Shown here: in pieces, positions 18,953-27,900 of the stretch
How the letters are laid out: every line of letters begins with the position of its first letter
Numbering within the stretch: the first letter of the stretch is position 1
Source: Opitutia bacterium
Lineage (GTDB): Bacteria > Verrucomicrobiota > Verrucomicrobiia > Opitutales > UBA953
DNA: 64,000 bases
NCBI GenBank assembly: GCA_947453335.1
Contig: CANGFP010000001.1
Location: 248,001-312,000, forward strand
Reading direction: 5' to 3'
Notes under the pieces: model-generated
Database searches by the model: none
Seen by the model: only the letters and a program-made list of their open reading frames with translations
Told to the model about the DNA's origin: nothing
Translations under genes and position numbers: made by a program

Positions 18953-21499
18953 ATGAAGGCCCACGCCACCACCTGTCTCGCCGTCGGCTGCCTCTTGGCC
19001 GCCTCCTCCGCGCTCGCCCTCAACAAGGGCAACGCCGGCCCCGAGGAGGTCACGCTCAAGTTCCGGCTCCCGCCGCCCCCCGTGCTCACGCCCGAGGAGG
19101 AACTTAAGACCTTCCAGGTCGAGAAGGGCTTCCGCGTCGAGCTCGTCGCGTGCGAGCCGATGGTCCAGTCCCCCGTCGCCATCAGCTTCGACGACCAAGG
19201 ACGGATGTTCGTCGTCGAGATGCGCGGCTACATGCAGGACGTCGAGGGCGCCGGGGAGAAGGAACCCAACGGCCGCGTTTCGCTGCTCGAGGACACCAAG
19301 GGCACGGGGCGCATGGACAAGGCCACCGCGTTCGTCGACGGGCTCGTCATGCCCCGTTCGGTGCTGGCGGTCAACGGCGGCGCGCTCGTCGCGGAACCCC
19401 CGAACCTCTATTTCTGCAAGGACACCAAGGGCACCGGCGTCGCCGATGTGCGCACCCTCGTGGCGACCGACTTCGGCACGCGCGGCGGGCAGCCGGAGCA
19501 CACCGCCAACACGCCGATCTGGGCCTTGGACAACCGCGTCTGGAGCGCCGGCTACGGCACCAGCTTCCGCCTCGTGGGCGGCGCCTGGCAGCGCGGCGCC
19601 GGCCTGGGGCGCGGGCAGTATGGCCTCTGCCAGGACGACGCCGGCCGCCTCTACTACAACTACAACTCCGACCTCCTCCGCGCCGACCTGCTGCCGGCCG
19701 CGGCCTTCGCCCGCAATCCGCTGCTGCGCAACCTCACCAGCGTGAACAGCCGCGTCGTCGCGGACCAGTCGGTGTTCCCGATCCATCCGACGCCCGGCGT
19801 GAACCGCGGCTACGACGCGACCACGCTGCGCGCGGACGGCACCTTGACCAAGGTCACCGCCACCTGCAGCCCGTTGGTCTACCGCGGCGACCTCTTCGGA
19901 CCCGCCTACGTCGGCAACGCCTTCATCCCTGAGCCTGCGGGCAACCTCGTGAAGCGCATCGTGCTGACCGAGCACGCGGGCGTCGTCGCCGGCGCGGCCG
20001 CCGTCCCCGGCAAGGAGTTCCTCGCCTCGACGGACGAACGCTTCCGTCCGGTGCAGGTGGTCAACGGTCCCGATGGCGCGGTCTACGTCGTCGACATGTA
20101 CCGCGGCATCATCCAGCACCAGAGCTTCCTGACCCACTACCTCGTCGCGAACATCAAGGACCGCAAGCTGGAGCAGCCGGTGAACCGCGGCCGTATCTGG
20201 CGCATCGTTCCCGACAAGGCCGCGAAGGTCGCCCCGGTCAAGGTGCCGGCCGCGACGATGGCGCGCGTCGAACTCCTCCGTCATCCTTCGGGCTGGGTCC
20301 GCGACACCGCGCAACGCCTGCTCGTCGAAGCGGCGGACGCCGCGGCCGTTCCGGCCGTCCGCAAACTGCTGGCCGATCCGGCGACGCCCGCCGTGGGCAG
20401 GCTCCATGCGCTGTGGACCCTTGAGGGCCTGAACGCGCTCGATGCGGAGACGCTCCGCCGGGAGCTCAAGGACGCCGACACGCAGGTGCGCGCCGCCGCC
20501 GTCCGTCTCGCCACGCCCGACATGCTTCCGGAACTCGCCGCCATGGGAGCCGAGAAGGAGGCGCTCGTGCAGGCCCATCTCGCCATCCGCCTCGGGGCGA
20601 TCGGTTCTCCCGACGCCGACTCGGCCTTGGCGAAGCTGCTCATCGCCCATGGCCAGGACCTGCTCGTGCGCGAAGGCGCCTTGACGGGCATGCGCGGCAA
20701 GGAGACGGCCATCGCCAAGCTCGTCGCGAAGCAGGCCGACGTCCCGGGGGCGGCTTTCGTCGTGGAAGCCTTGGCCACGCTCGTCTCGCAGGCCGGCAAG
20801 GCCGGCCCGATGGAGGAGATGCTCAACCTGGCGGCCGGACTCGACGACAGGTCGATGCGTACCGCCGTCGTCCGCGGCTTGGACCGCGGCGGCCGTGAGG
20901 CGAAAGGCAAGGCGGGGAAGGCCGCCGCCGCGAAGGTGACGAAGCTGCTGTGGCTGCCGGCCGAGCCGGCGGCGATGGCGAAGCTGCAGGCGCAGCTGAC
21001 CGACAAGGATGGCGCCGCCGCCCTCGCCGGGCTCAACGAACGCGTGGTCTGGGCGGGTAAGCCCGGCGCGCCCAAGCCTCCGGTGGTCACGCCCCTCAAC
21101 CCCGCGCAGCTCGCCGCCTACGAGCGCGGGAAAGGCATCTTCAACGGCCTCTGCGCCGCCTGCCACCAGCCTCACGGCTACGGCCTCGATGGCCTCGCGC
21201 CGCCGCTCGTCGACAGCGAGTGGGTCACGGGCAAGCCCGATGTCCTCGCCCGTATCGTGATGAACGGCCTCGGTGGTCCGGTGAAGGTCGCCGGCCGCAC
21301 CTGGGACCTGACCATGCCGCCGATGGCCCAGCTGAACGACGACGACCTCGCCGCGGTGCTGACGTACGTCCGCCGCGAGTGGGAGCACACCGCTTCGCCG
21401 GTCGACGCCAAGTTCGTCAAGGGCCTGCGCGACCAGTACGCCACGCATCCTTCCTGGACCGCCGACGAACTGAAGCCTGCCGCGCCCGCGAAGAAGTAG
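18953..21499 (+). CDS. PVC-type membrane-bound dehydrogenase/HEAT/cytochrome c protein
   Basis: VISFDDQGRMFVVEMRGYMQD-type beta-propeller, HEAT-like middle, C-terminal GLCAACHQPHGYG heme-binding site. Confidence 0.9.
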   Translation: MKAHATTCLAVGCLLAASSALALNKGNAGPEEVTLKFRLPPPPVLTPEEELKTFQVEKGFRVELVACEPMVQSPVAISFDDQGRMFVVEMRGYMQDVEGAGEKEPNGRVSLLEDTKGTGRMDKATAFVDGLVMPRSVLAVNGGALVAEPPNLYFCKDTKGTGVADVRTLVATDFGTRGGQPEHTANTPIWALDNRVWSAGYGTSFRLVGGAWQRGAGLGRGQYGLCQDDAGRLYYNYNSDLLRADLLPAAAFARNPLLRNLTSVNSRVVADQSVFPIHPTPGVNRGYDATTLRADGTLTKVTATCSPLVYRGDLFGPAYVGNAFIPEPAGNLVKRIVLTEHAGVVAGAAAVPGKEFLASTDERFRPVQVVNGPDGAVYVVDMYRGIIQHQSFLTHYLVANIKDRKLEQPVNRGRIWRIVPDKAAKVAPVKVPAATMARVELLRHPSGWVRDTAQRLLVEAADAAAVPAVRKLLADPATPAVGRLHALWTLEGLNALDAETLRRELKDADTQVRAAAVRLATPDMLPELAAMGAEKEALVQAHLAIRLGAIGSPDADSALAKLLIAHGQDLLVREGALTGMRGKETAIAKLVAKQADVPGAAFVVEALATLVSQAGKAGPMEEMLNLAAGLDDRSMRTAVVRGLDRGGREAKGKAGKAAAAKVTKLLWLPAEPAAMAKLQAQLTDKDGAAALAGLNERVVWAGKPGAPKPPVVTPLNPAQLAAYERGKGIFNGLCAACHQPHGYGLDGLAPPLVDSEWVTGKPDVLARIVMNGLGGPVKVAGRTWDLTMPPMAQLNDDDLAAVLTYVRREWEHTASPVDAKFVKGLRDQYATHPSWTADELKPAAPAKK

Positions 21500-21520
21500 G
21501 CGCGGCCTACGGCCGCGAGG
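21497..21520 (+). repeat. hairpin embedding the stop codon of the upstream CDS
   Basis: TAG-GCGCGGCC-TAC-GGCCGCGAGG; TAG is the stop of the cytochrome c gene. Confidence 0.8.
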
Positions 21521-21580
21521 GGATTGGTTGACCAGGTGACCAGAGGGCAAGGGGTTGTGCAGCGGCTGCGCCGCATGCCT
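21521..21580 (+). repeat. period-8 box + CAAGGGGTTGTGC + hairpin (copy B)
   Basis: GGGGATTG|GTTGACCA|GGTGACCA|GAGGGCAA|GGGGTTGTGC then AGCGGCTGCGCCGCATGCCT, which also ends copy C. Confidence 0.88.
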
Positions 21581-21583
21581 CGA

Positions 21584-21609
21584 GGTAGGGTCGGGACGGC
21601 GTCACGACC
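21584..21609 (+). repeat. 26-bp hairpin element GGTAGGGTCGGGACGGCGTCACGACC
   Basis: exact inverted copy at 30210-30235. Confidence 0.95.
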
Positions 21610-21712
21610 TGGTAGGATCGAGGGAAGAATCGATCACGGCTTCGAGGACGGAGTCGAGGGATGAGTCGAGGAGGGGGCCTTGGTGGTGGTCTGGGTTCCC
21701 AACCCCCAACCG

Positions 21713-21800
21713 CTTACACCTTTCGCGACCTTTCTACGCCTTCCATGCCTCAAACTTTGCACCAGCCGTAGGCGGGTTTGCACCTTTGCACTTTTACACC
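21713..21800 (+). repeat. TTT-N-CC degenerate array ending in tandem octamers
   Basis: TTACACC TTTCGCGACC TTTCTACGCC TTCCATGCC ... TTTGCACC ... TTTGCACC|TTTGCACT|TTTACACC. Confidence 0.85.
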
Positions 21801-21810
21801 TGCCGCTCTC

Positions 21811-21854
21811 CATCCCCTATCCCCTATCCCCCATCCCCTATCCCCTATCCCCAT
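21811..21854 (+). repeat. (CCCCTAT)n array
   Basis: CATCCCCTATCCCCTATCCCCCATCCCCTATCCCCTATCCCC. Confidence 0.92.
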
Positions 21855-21860
21855 TCTGTC

Positions 21861-22313
21861 CTACTCCCTCAGCGCGGCGATGAGCTTCAGGGTGTCGCTC
21901 GGGCTTTCGTGCGTGGCGGCCGCGCCGTGCAGTCCGGGCGGCAGCAGCGCGAGCGCCTGCTGCTGGAAGTCCGCAACGAGTTCTTGGACCTCCTGGAGCG
22001 TCGCGTCCGCCTGGTCGGCGTCGACCCAGACGTCGTAGAGCTTGAGCGTCGTGCCCGGCTGGTCGCCGTCGACCTCGCCCTCGCCGATCGCGTAGCCGCA
22101 GTCTTCGAGCTCGTCCCAAAGCCCGCCGTCGGTCTCGAACTCGTCCTCGAGCTCGTAGGTGCGGATGCCCGTCAGCCAAAGGTCGAGCTCCTTGAACAGC
22201 TTCTCGTGCGAAGGAAGGATCTCGGTGAACGTGAAGTCGAGCCCCACGGCCACGAGCTGCTGGCCCTCAAGGATGTCGCCCAGCTGCGGGCCTTCGGCGT
22301 TGGCGTCGGTCAT
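21861..22313 (-). CDS. hypothetical acidic protein
   Basis: 150-aa ORF, coherent globular composition (DFTFTEILPSHEKLFKELDLWLTGIRTYELEDEFETDGG). Confidence 0.7.
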   Translation of the reverse strand: MTDANAEGPQLGDILEGQQLVAVGLDFTFTEILPSHEKLFKELDLWLTGIRTYELEDEFETDGGLWDELEDCGYAIGEGEVDGDQPGTTLKLYDVWVDADQADATLQEVQELVADFQQQALALLPPGLHGAAATHESPSDTLKLIAALRE

Positions 22314-22362
22314 GGCGAGGAGCGTGCGGACTGTCGGCCCGAAGGCGATGCCGAAGAAGCGC

Positions 22363-23592
22363 CTACTCCGCGGCGGCCTTGCCGGCCAGCCAGCCCGTCG
22401 TCCAGGCGTTCTGGAAGTTGAAGCCGCCCGTCACGCCATCGACGTCGAGCACCTCGCCGGCGAAGTGGAGACCCGGTTGGAGCCGGCTTTCCATGGTGCG
22501 GAAATCGACCTCGGACAGCTTCACGCCGCCGCAGGTGACGAACTCGTCCTTGAAGAGGCTCTTGCCGTCGACCGCGAACTCGCCGGCCGTGAGCTGCGTC
22601 GCCAGCGACTGCAGGGCCGGGTTGCTCACGTGCGCCCACGGCGTGGCGGCCGCGATGCCCGCGGCGGCCACGAAGCGTTCCCAGAGACGCTGCGGCACGG
22701 CCACCGGGCTGAAGGTCGCGAGCTGCTTGCGGGGGTTCTGCTCGCGGACGCGCCCAAGCTCCTTGAGCAGCGTCTCGCGGTTGTGCGGCGGCACCCAGTT
22801 GACCTGAATGGGGAAGCGGTAGCCGCGTTCGGCGAACCCGCGCGCCCCCCAAGCGGAAAGCTTGAGGATCGCCGGGCCGCTGAGGCCCCAGTGCGTGACG
22901 AGGATCGGGCCGTCGGTCTTGAGCTTCGTGCCGGGGGCGGTGACGACGACGTTCTCGACCGACACCCCGGACAGATCCGCGAGCCGCGGGTCCTTGATGT
23001 GGAACGTGAAGAGCGACGGGACCGGCTCGACGATGGCATGCCCGAAGGACGAGGCGATGGCGAGGCCGCCGGAGGCCTTGTTGCCCCCGGTCGCGACGAT
23101 GACCTTCTCCACCGCATGCGTGGTGCCGTCGCCGAGGTGCAACAGGAAGCCCGCGGCGGTCGGCTCGACGCGTTTGACCGCGGTCTGGACGCGGATGCGG
23201 ACGAAGGCGCGGTTGGCGGCGGCCTGGAGGCAGTCGACGATCGTGCCGGAGTCGTCGGTCACGGGGAACATGCGGCCGTCCTCCTCGGTCTTGGTGCCGA
23301 CGCCGCGTTCGGCGAACCAGGCGATGGTGTCGCGCGGCTGGAAGCGGTGGAACGCGCCGAGCAGCTCCCGGCCGCCGCGCGGGTACCTCTTCACGAGCTC
23401 CGCGGGTTCGAAGCAGCTGTGCGTGACGTTGCAGCGCCCGCCGCCGGAGACGCGGACCTTGGCGAGCAGGTGCGGCGTGGCCTCGAAGAGCGTCACGACC
23501 CCGCGGCGGCCGAGCTTCTCGGCGCAGGCGATGGCCGCGAAGAAGCCCGCGGCCCCTCCGCCGATGACGGCGACTTGGCGCGGCTCAGGCAT
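22363..23592 (-). CDS. HI0933-family NAD(P)/FAD-dependent flavoprotein
   Basis: VAVIGGGAAGFFAAIACAEKLG; GGRCNVTHSCFEPAELVKRYPRG; VDGVTGGFNFQNAWTTGWLAG. Confidence 0.94.
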   Translation of the reverse strand: MPEPRQVAVIGGGAAGFFAAIACAEKLGRRGVVTLFEATPHLLAKVRVSGGGRCNVTHSCFEPAELVKRYPRGGRELLGAFHRFQPRDTIAWFAERGVGTKTEEDGRMFPVTDDSGTIVDCLQAAANRAFVRIRVQTAVKRVEPTAAGFLLHLGDGTTHAVEKVIVATGGNKASGGLAIASSFGHAIVEPVPSLFTFHIKDPRLADLSGVSVENVVVTAPGTKLKTDGPILVTHWGLSGPAILKLSAWGARGFAERGYRFPIQVNWVPPHNRETLLKELGRVREQNPRKQLATFSPVAVPQRLWERFVAAAGIAAATPWAHVSNPALQSLATQLTAGEFAVDGKSLFKDEFVTCGGVKLSEVDFRTMESRLQPGLHFAGEVLDVDGVTGGFNFQNAWTTGWLAGKAAAE

Positions 23593-23637
23593 GCCGCCCA
23601 AGTTGGGGCCGCCCACCGCGGAAGGCAAGGCGGGGCC

Positions 23638-24849
23638 TTATTCGTCCTTCACCGCGGCGCAGACGAGCTCCAGGACGCGCGGGATGCTGTAGCCTTCGTA
23701 GGCGCCGTTCTTCGGCGGAGCGACGTAGTCGGCGCGGAGCCCATGGCCGTCCGCGGGCTGGGGCAGGCGCGTGAGGTCGGGGTTCCACTGGCCGTCGGAG
23801 CCGCCGAGCTTGTAGACGACGAGGTCGAGCGACGGGACGACGTAGAGGCAGAAGCCGCCGGCGCCGGTCTTGTAGAAGGCGTCGCGGGGAGCGCCGAGGA
23901 TCTGGCCGGCGGCGTTGTGCTCGAACTGCAGGCTGAAGGGGAAGTGCGGGTCGTAGGGCGACGGCGTGCGGCAGAGGCGCAGGTAGTCGGCCGGCACGAG
24001 CTGCCGCCCGCCCCAGCGTCCGTCGTGGGCGAGGCAGTAGCCGAAGCGGACGGCGTCGGTCGCGTGCAGGGCGATGGAGCCGGCGCCGTTGGCGTGGGCC
24101 ATCGTGACGTCGCCGCGGTAGAGGCAGTAGCCCCAGGCGCCCCAGCCCATCGGACGCGCGAACTTCTCGTCGATGTAGGCCGGCAGCTCCTGGCCGGTCA
24201 CCCGGCGCAGCACCATCGAGGCGATGTGCGGCGCGGGCGAGGAGTAGGAGTAGCCTTCGCCCGGCGCGGCCCACAGCGGCGTGCGCAGCGAGGAGCCGTC
24301 GACGTCGCGGATGTCCTGGCCTTTCGCGGGCTTGAGCGGACGCGTCTCGCCGTGCACCACCGCGGAGGGGCTGCCGCCTTCGCCGTTGTGGCCGGAGGTC
24401 ATGCAGAGCAGGTGGCCGAGGCGGATGTCGGCCTCGCGCGGGTCGCGGAGCGGGAACGCCTCGGGGAGGAGGTCCTTCGTGTAGACCAAGGTGTCGAGGC
24501 CTTGGGGCAGCCGCGCCTTGTGTTCGGCGAGCATGACGCCGCAGGCGATGCTGGTGAACGCCTTGCCGGTCGACGCCATGTCAGGGTTCCCCTCGCGGTG
24601 GGCCTTGCCGTAGTAGCCCTCGAAGACCAGGTAGCCCTTGCGGACGACGACGAGGCCGCCGTTGGGCGAGCCGGAGCGCAGCGTCGCGGCGAAGGCGCGT
24701 TCGAGCTTCGCCACGTCCACCCCGGCGAGGGCGCGGGCCTCCGCGGCGTCCTTCGGCGCGCGCCAGCCGCCTTGGGCGTCGGCGGGCGGGAAGTACTCGG
24801 CGGCGAGGGCGCGGAGGGCGAAGGCGGAGAGCAGCAGGGCGAGGCGCAT
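23638..24849 (-). CDS. serine hydrolase (beta-lactamase class C/AmpC-like), secreted
   Basis: MASTGKAFTSIACGVML (SxxK context), YSYSSPAPHIASMVL; signal peptide MRLALLLSAFALRALA. Confidence 0.88.
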   Translation of the reverse strand: MRLALLLSAFALRALAAEYFPPADAQGGWRAPKDAAEARALAGVDVAKLERAFAATLRSGSPNGGLVVVRKGYLVFEGYYGKAHREGNPDMASTGKAFTSIACGVMLAEHKARLPQGLDTLVYTKDLLPEAFPLRDPREADIRLGHLLCMTSGHNGEGGSPSAVVHGETRPLKPAKGQDIRDVDGSSLRTPLWAAPGEGYSYSSPAPHIASMVLRRVTGQELPAYIDEKFARPMGWGAWGYCLYRGDVTMAHANGAGSIALHATDAVRFGYCLAHDGRWGGRQLVPADYLRLCRTPSPYDPHFPFSLQFEHNAAGQILGAPRDAFYKTGAGGFCLYVVPSLDLVVYKLGGSDGQWNPDLTRLPQPADGHGLRADYVAPPKNGAYEGYSIPRVLELVCAAVKDE

Positions 24850-24949
24850 GGGGGTGGGGATAGAGGAAGGGCGGGGCGGGGGAAGGCAAGGGTTTGGCGA
24901 GGCCCGAGGTTCAGAAGGCTGGCAACCTGCCCGGAAGGCCGTTGTCTCC

Positions 24950-27900
24950 ATGCCTACCCCGATGCGTCTGCTTTGCGCCCTCCTCCTGGCCTGCCTGACC
25001 TTGCCCGCCGCCGACGAGCCGTTCGGCCGCGACCAGCTGGCTGCGTGGTGCCTCGTGCCGTTCGACGCGCAGAAGCGCGGACCCGAGGAGCGGGCGGCCA
25101 TGCTCGAGCGGCTTGGCTTCCGGCGCTTCGTCTACGATTACCGCGCGGAACACGTGAAGCAGTGGGAAGAGGAACTGGTCGCGCTCAGGAAGCACGGGAT
25201 CGAGCTCATGGGTTGGTGGTTCCCGACGACCTTGAACGACGAGGCGAAGTCCGCCTTGGCGCTGTTCCGCAAGCACGACGTCCATCCGCAGCTCTGGGTG
25301 ATGGGCGACGGCGGTCCGGTCGCGGTCAAGGACGCCGCCGACCAGCAGGCGAGGGTCGCGGCTGAGGTCGCGCGGTTGCGGCCGATCTGCGAGGCGGGCG
25401 CCGCGCAGGGTTGCCAGGTCGGCCTCTATAACCACGGCAATTGGTTCGGCCAGCCCGAGAACCTGCTGGCTATCGTCGCGGCGCTGCAGGCGCAAGGCGT
25501 CAAGAACGTCGGCATCGTCTACAACCTCCATCACGGCCATGGCGTGGTCGAGAGGTTCGATAAGTTCCTCCCGCAGTTGGTGCCGCACCTGCTCTGCCTC
25601 AACCTGAACGGCATGGATGCCGATGGCGAAGCCAAGGGGCAGCAGATCAAGCCGCTGGGCGCGGGTCATCTCGACCTGGCCATCCTGAGGCAGATCCGCG
25701 CGAGCGGTTACCGCGGCCCGATCGGCATCCTGAACCACACGAGCGCGGACGCCGAAGGGCGCTTGCAGGACAACCTCGCGGGCTTGGCTTGGCTGGTCGC
25801 TCAGCTGGACAGCCCCATCGCGCCGCCGGCGCCCAAGTACCGCACATGGTCCGAGCCCGCCCCGAAGAAGAAGCGCGCGGCCGCCGAGCCGGTGCCCTCG
25901 TTCGCGCCCGAATTCGGTTACGCTCTGGCCGGCGGCTACGTCACCAAGGGCAAGCCGACCTTCCATGCCTGGCCGATCACGGTCGAAGTCCGCGCGCGCC
26001 TCGACGGCAAGGCCGATTACAACGTCATCGTTGCCTGCAACAACAAGCCCGAGCTTGGCCATTGGGAGCTCAAGACCGACCGCGGCACGGGCGCTTTCGG
26101 CCTCTACATCCCTGGCCGGGGCGGCGAATTCCCGACCGGACGCGTGACGACCGACGGCAAGTGGCACGATTACGTGGCCAGCATCGGCCTGACGCGCGTC
26201 CGCGCCTGGATCGACGGCGAACTGGTCCTCGACAAGCCCATCGCGCCCGAGAAGCCGCGTCCGGCGGCCTCGGAAGAGAAGCTGGCCTTTGGTCGCCTCG
26301 TGGACGGTTCCATCGGCTGCGATGGGGCCGTTGACGATGTGCGCCTTTCGCACGGCGAGCTGGAACCGGAGAAGACGAACCACCCGATGCCGCGTCTGAA
26401 ACGCGACCAGGACACCTTGGGCAATTGGAACTTCGACGACCAGCTGTCTCCGTCGGCCGCCGCGGCGGCGCCGGCTCCCGCTGCGTTCCAGCCGTCGTTG
26501 CCGCCGCTGCATCCGGCGGAGACGCGCCTGTGGACGGCCTTCGTGAACCGCGACCGCATCTACGACTACTACGCGAAGCAGGCCGCGGCCTTCCGCGGTC
26601 AGCCGGCGCCGTTGCTGCCCGAATACCCTGGCCTGGATGGCGGCCGCTATGGTCACCAAGGGAACCAGAACGACCAGGTCACGTGGCGTGACAAGCGCTG
26701 GGAGCAGGCCGACAAAGGCTCCGTTTTCTCGGGCGTGTTCCGCGGTGAGGGCCTGACGATTCCCAAGGCCGTCGCCGTGCACGAGGGCGACCGCAGCGCG
26801 TGCTTCGACCCGGTGACCTTGACGTTCCCCTTGGAGTGGAAGGGAGGCTTCGTGCAGCTGGGCGAGATGCGCCACGGTTTCAACGACGGCGGCCGCATCC
26901 TCGGGACGGTCGTGCGCAAGCAGGCCTTGGGCGAGCCTGCCAAGGGTGCTGTCTACCACGGCTTCTACCGTCACGGTACGCAGACCATCTTCAGCTACTC
27001 CCAGGGCGGGCGCGAGGTCCTCGCGACCGCTTGGAGCGGCCCGCAGGACGCGGCTCAGCTCGCGCACCTGACCAAGGGCGGCCCGGCGCAGTGGCCGCAG
27101 TGGCTCGAGACGAAGGGTTCGGTAGGGTCGGGCAAGCCCTTCGCGACCGACACCGTAGCCGTGCCGTTCCGCAATCCCTATGGCGCGTTGATGTTCCTGA
27201 GCGGCTTGGATTTCTTCCCCGACGGGACCGCGGCGGTCTGCACGATGACCGGAGAGGTCTGGCTCGTGCGCGGCTTGGACGACGACCTCCAGCACGTCCG
27301 CTGGAAGCGTTTCGCCACCGGCCTGCACCAGCCGTTGGGCCTGCGCATCGTGGGCAATCGGCTCTACGTGCTCGGACGCGACCAGGTCACGCGCCTGCAC
27401 GACCTCAACGGAGACGACGAGGCCGACTTCTACGAATGCGTCGCCCATGGCTATGCGACGTCCAACGGCGGGCATGATTACGTGATCGGCCTGGAGGCCG
27501 ACGCGAAGGGGCGCTTCTATACGTCGTCCGGCAACCAAGGAATGCTGCGTCTGACAGGCCTTGACGGCGTCGAAGTGCTCGCCACGGGCCTGCGCAACCC
27601 GAACGGCACGGGCCTCTCGCCGGACGGGCGCTTCTTCACCTCGAGCCTGCAGGAAGGCAACTGGACCCCGGCTTCGGCGATCGTGCAGGTCGAGGTCGGC
27701 AAGGACGCCGGCGTGCATTTCGGCTACGGCGGCCCCAAGGACGGCGCCGCCCCCAAGGCCCCGCTGCTGTACCTCCCGCGCGGCGAGGACAACTCGAGCG
27801 CCGGCCAGGTCTTCTTGTCGGAGTCCGCTTGGCCAGCGCTGCGTGGTTCCGGCAACCTCGTGCACCTGTCCTTTGGCGCCGGTGCGGCGTTGATCGTGAG

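Noticed and set aside
18935-21550. 871-aa minus-strand ORF
   Set aside because: Antisense of the cytochrome c/HEAT gene.
22159-25365. 1068-aa plus-strand ORF
   Set aside because: Antisense to the flavoprotein and serine hydrolase genes.
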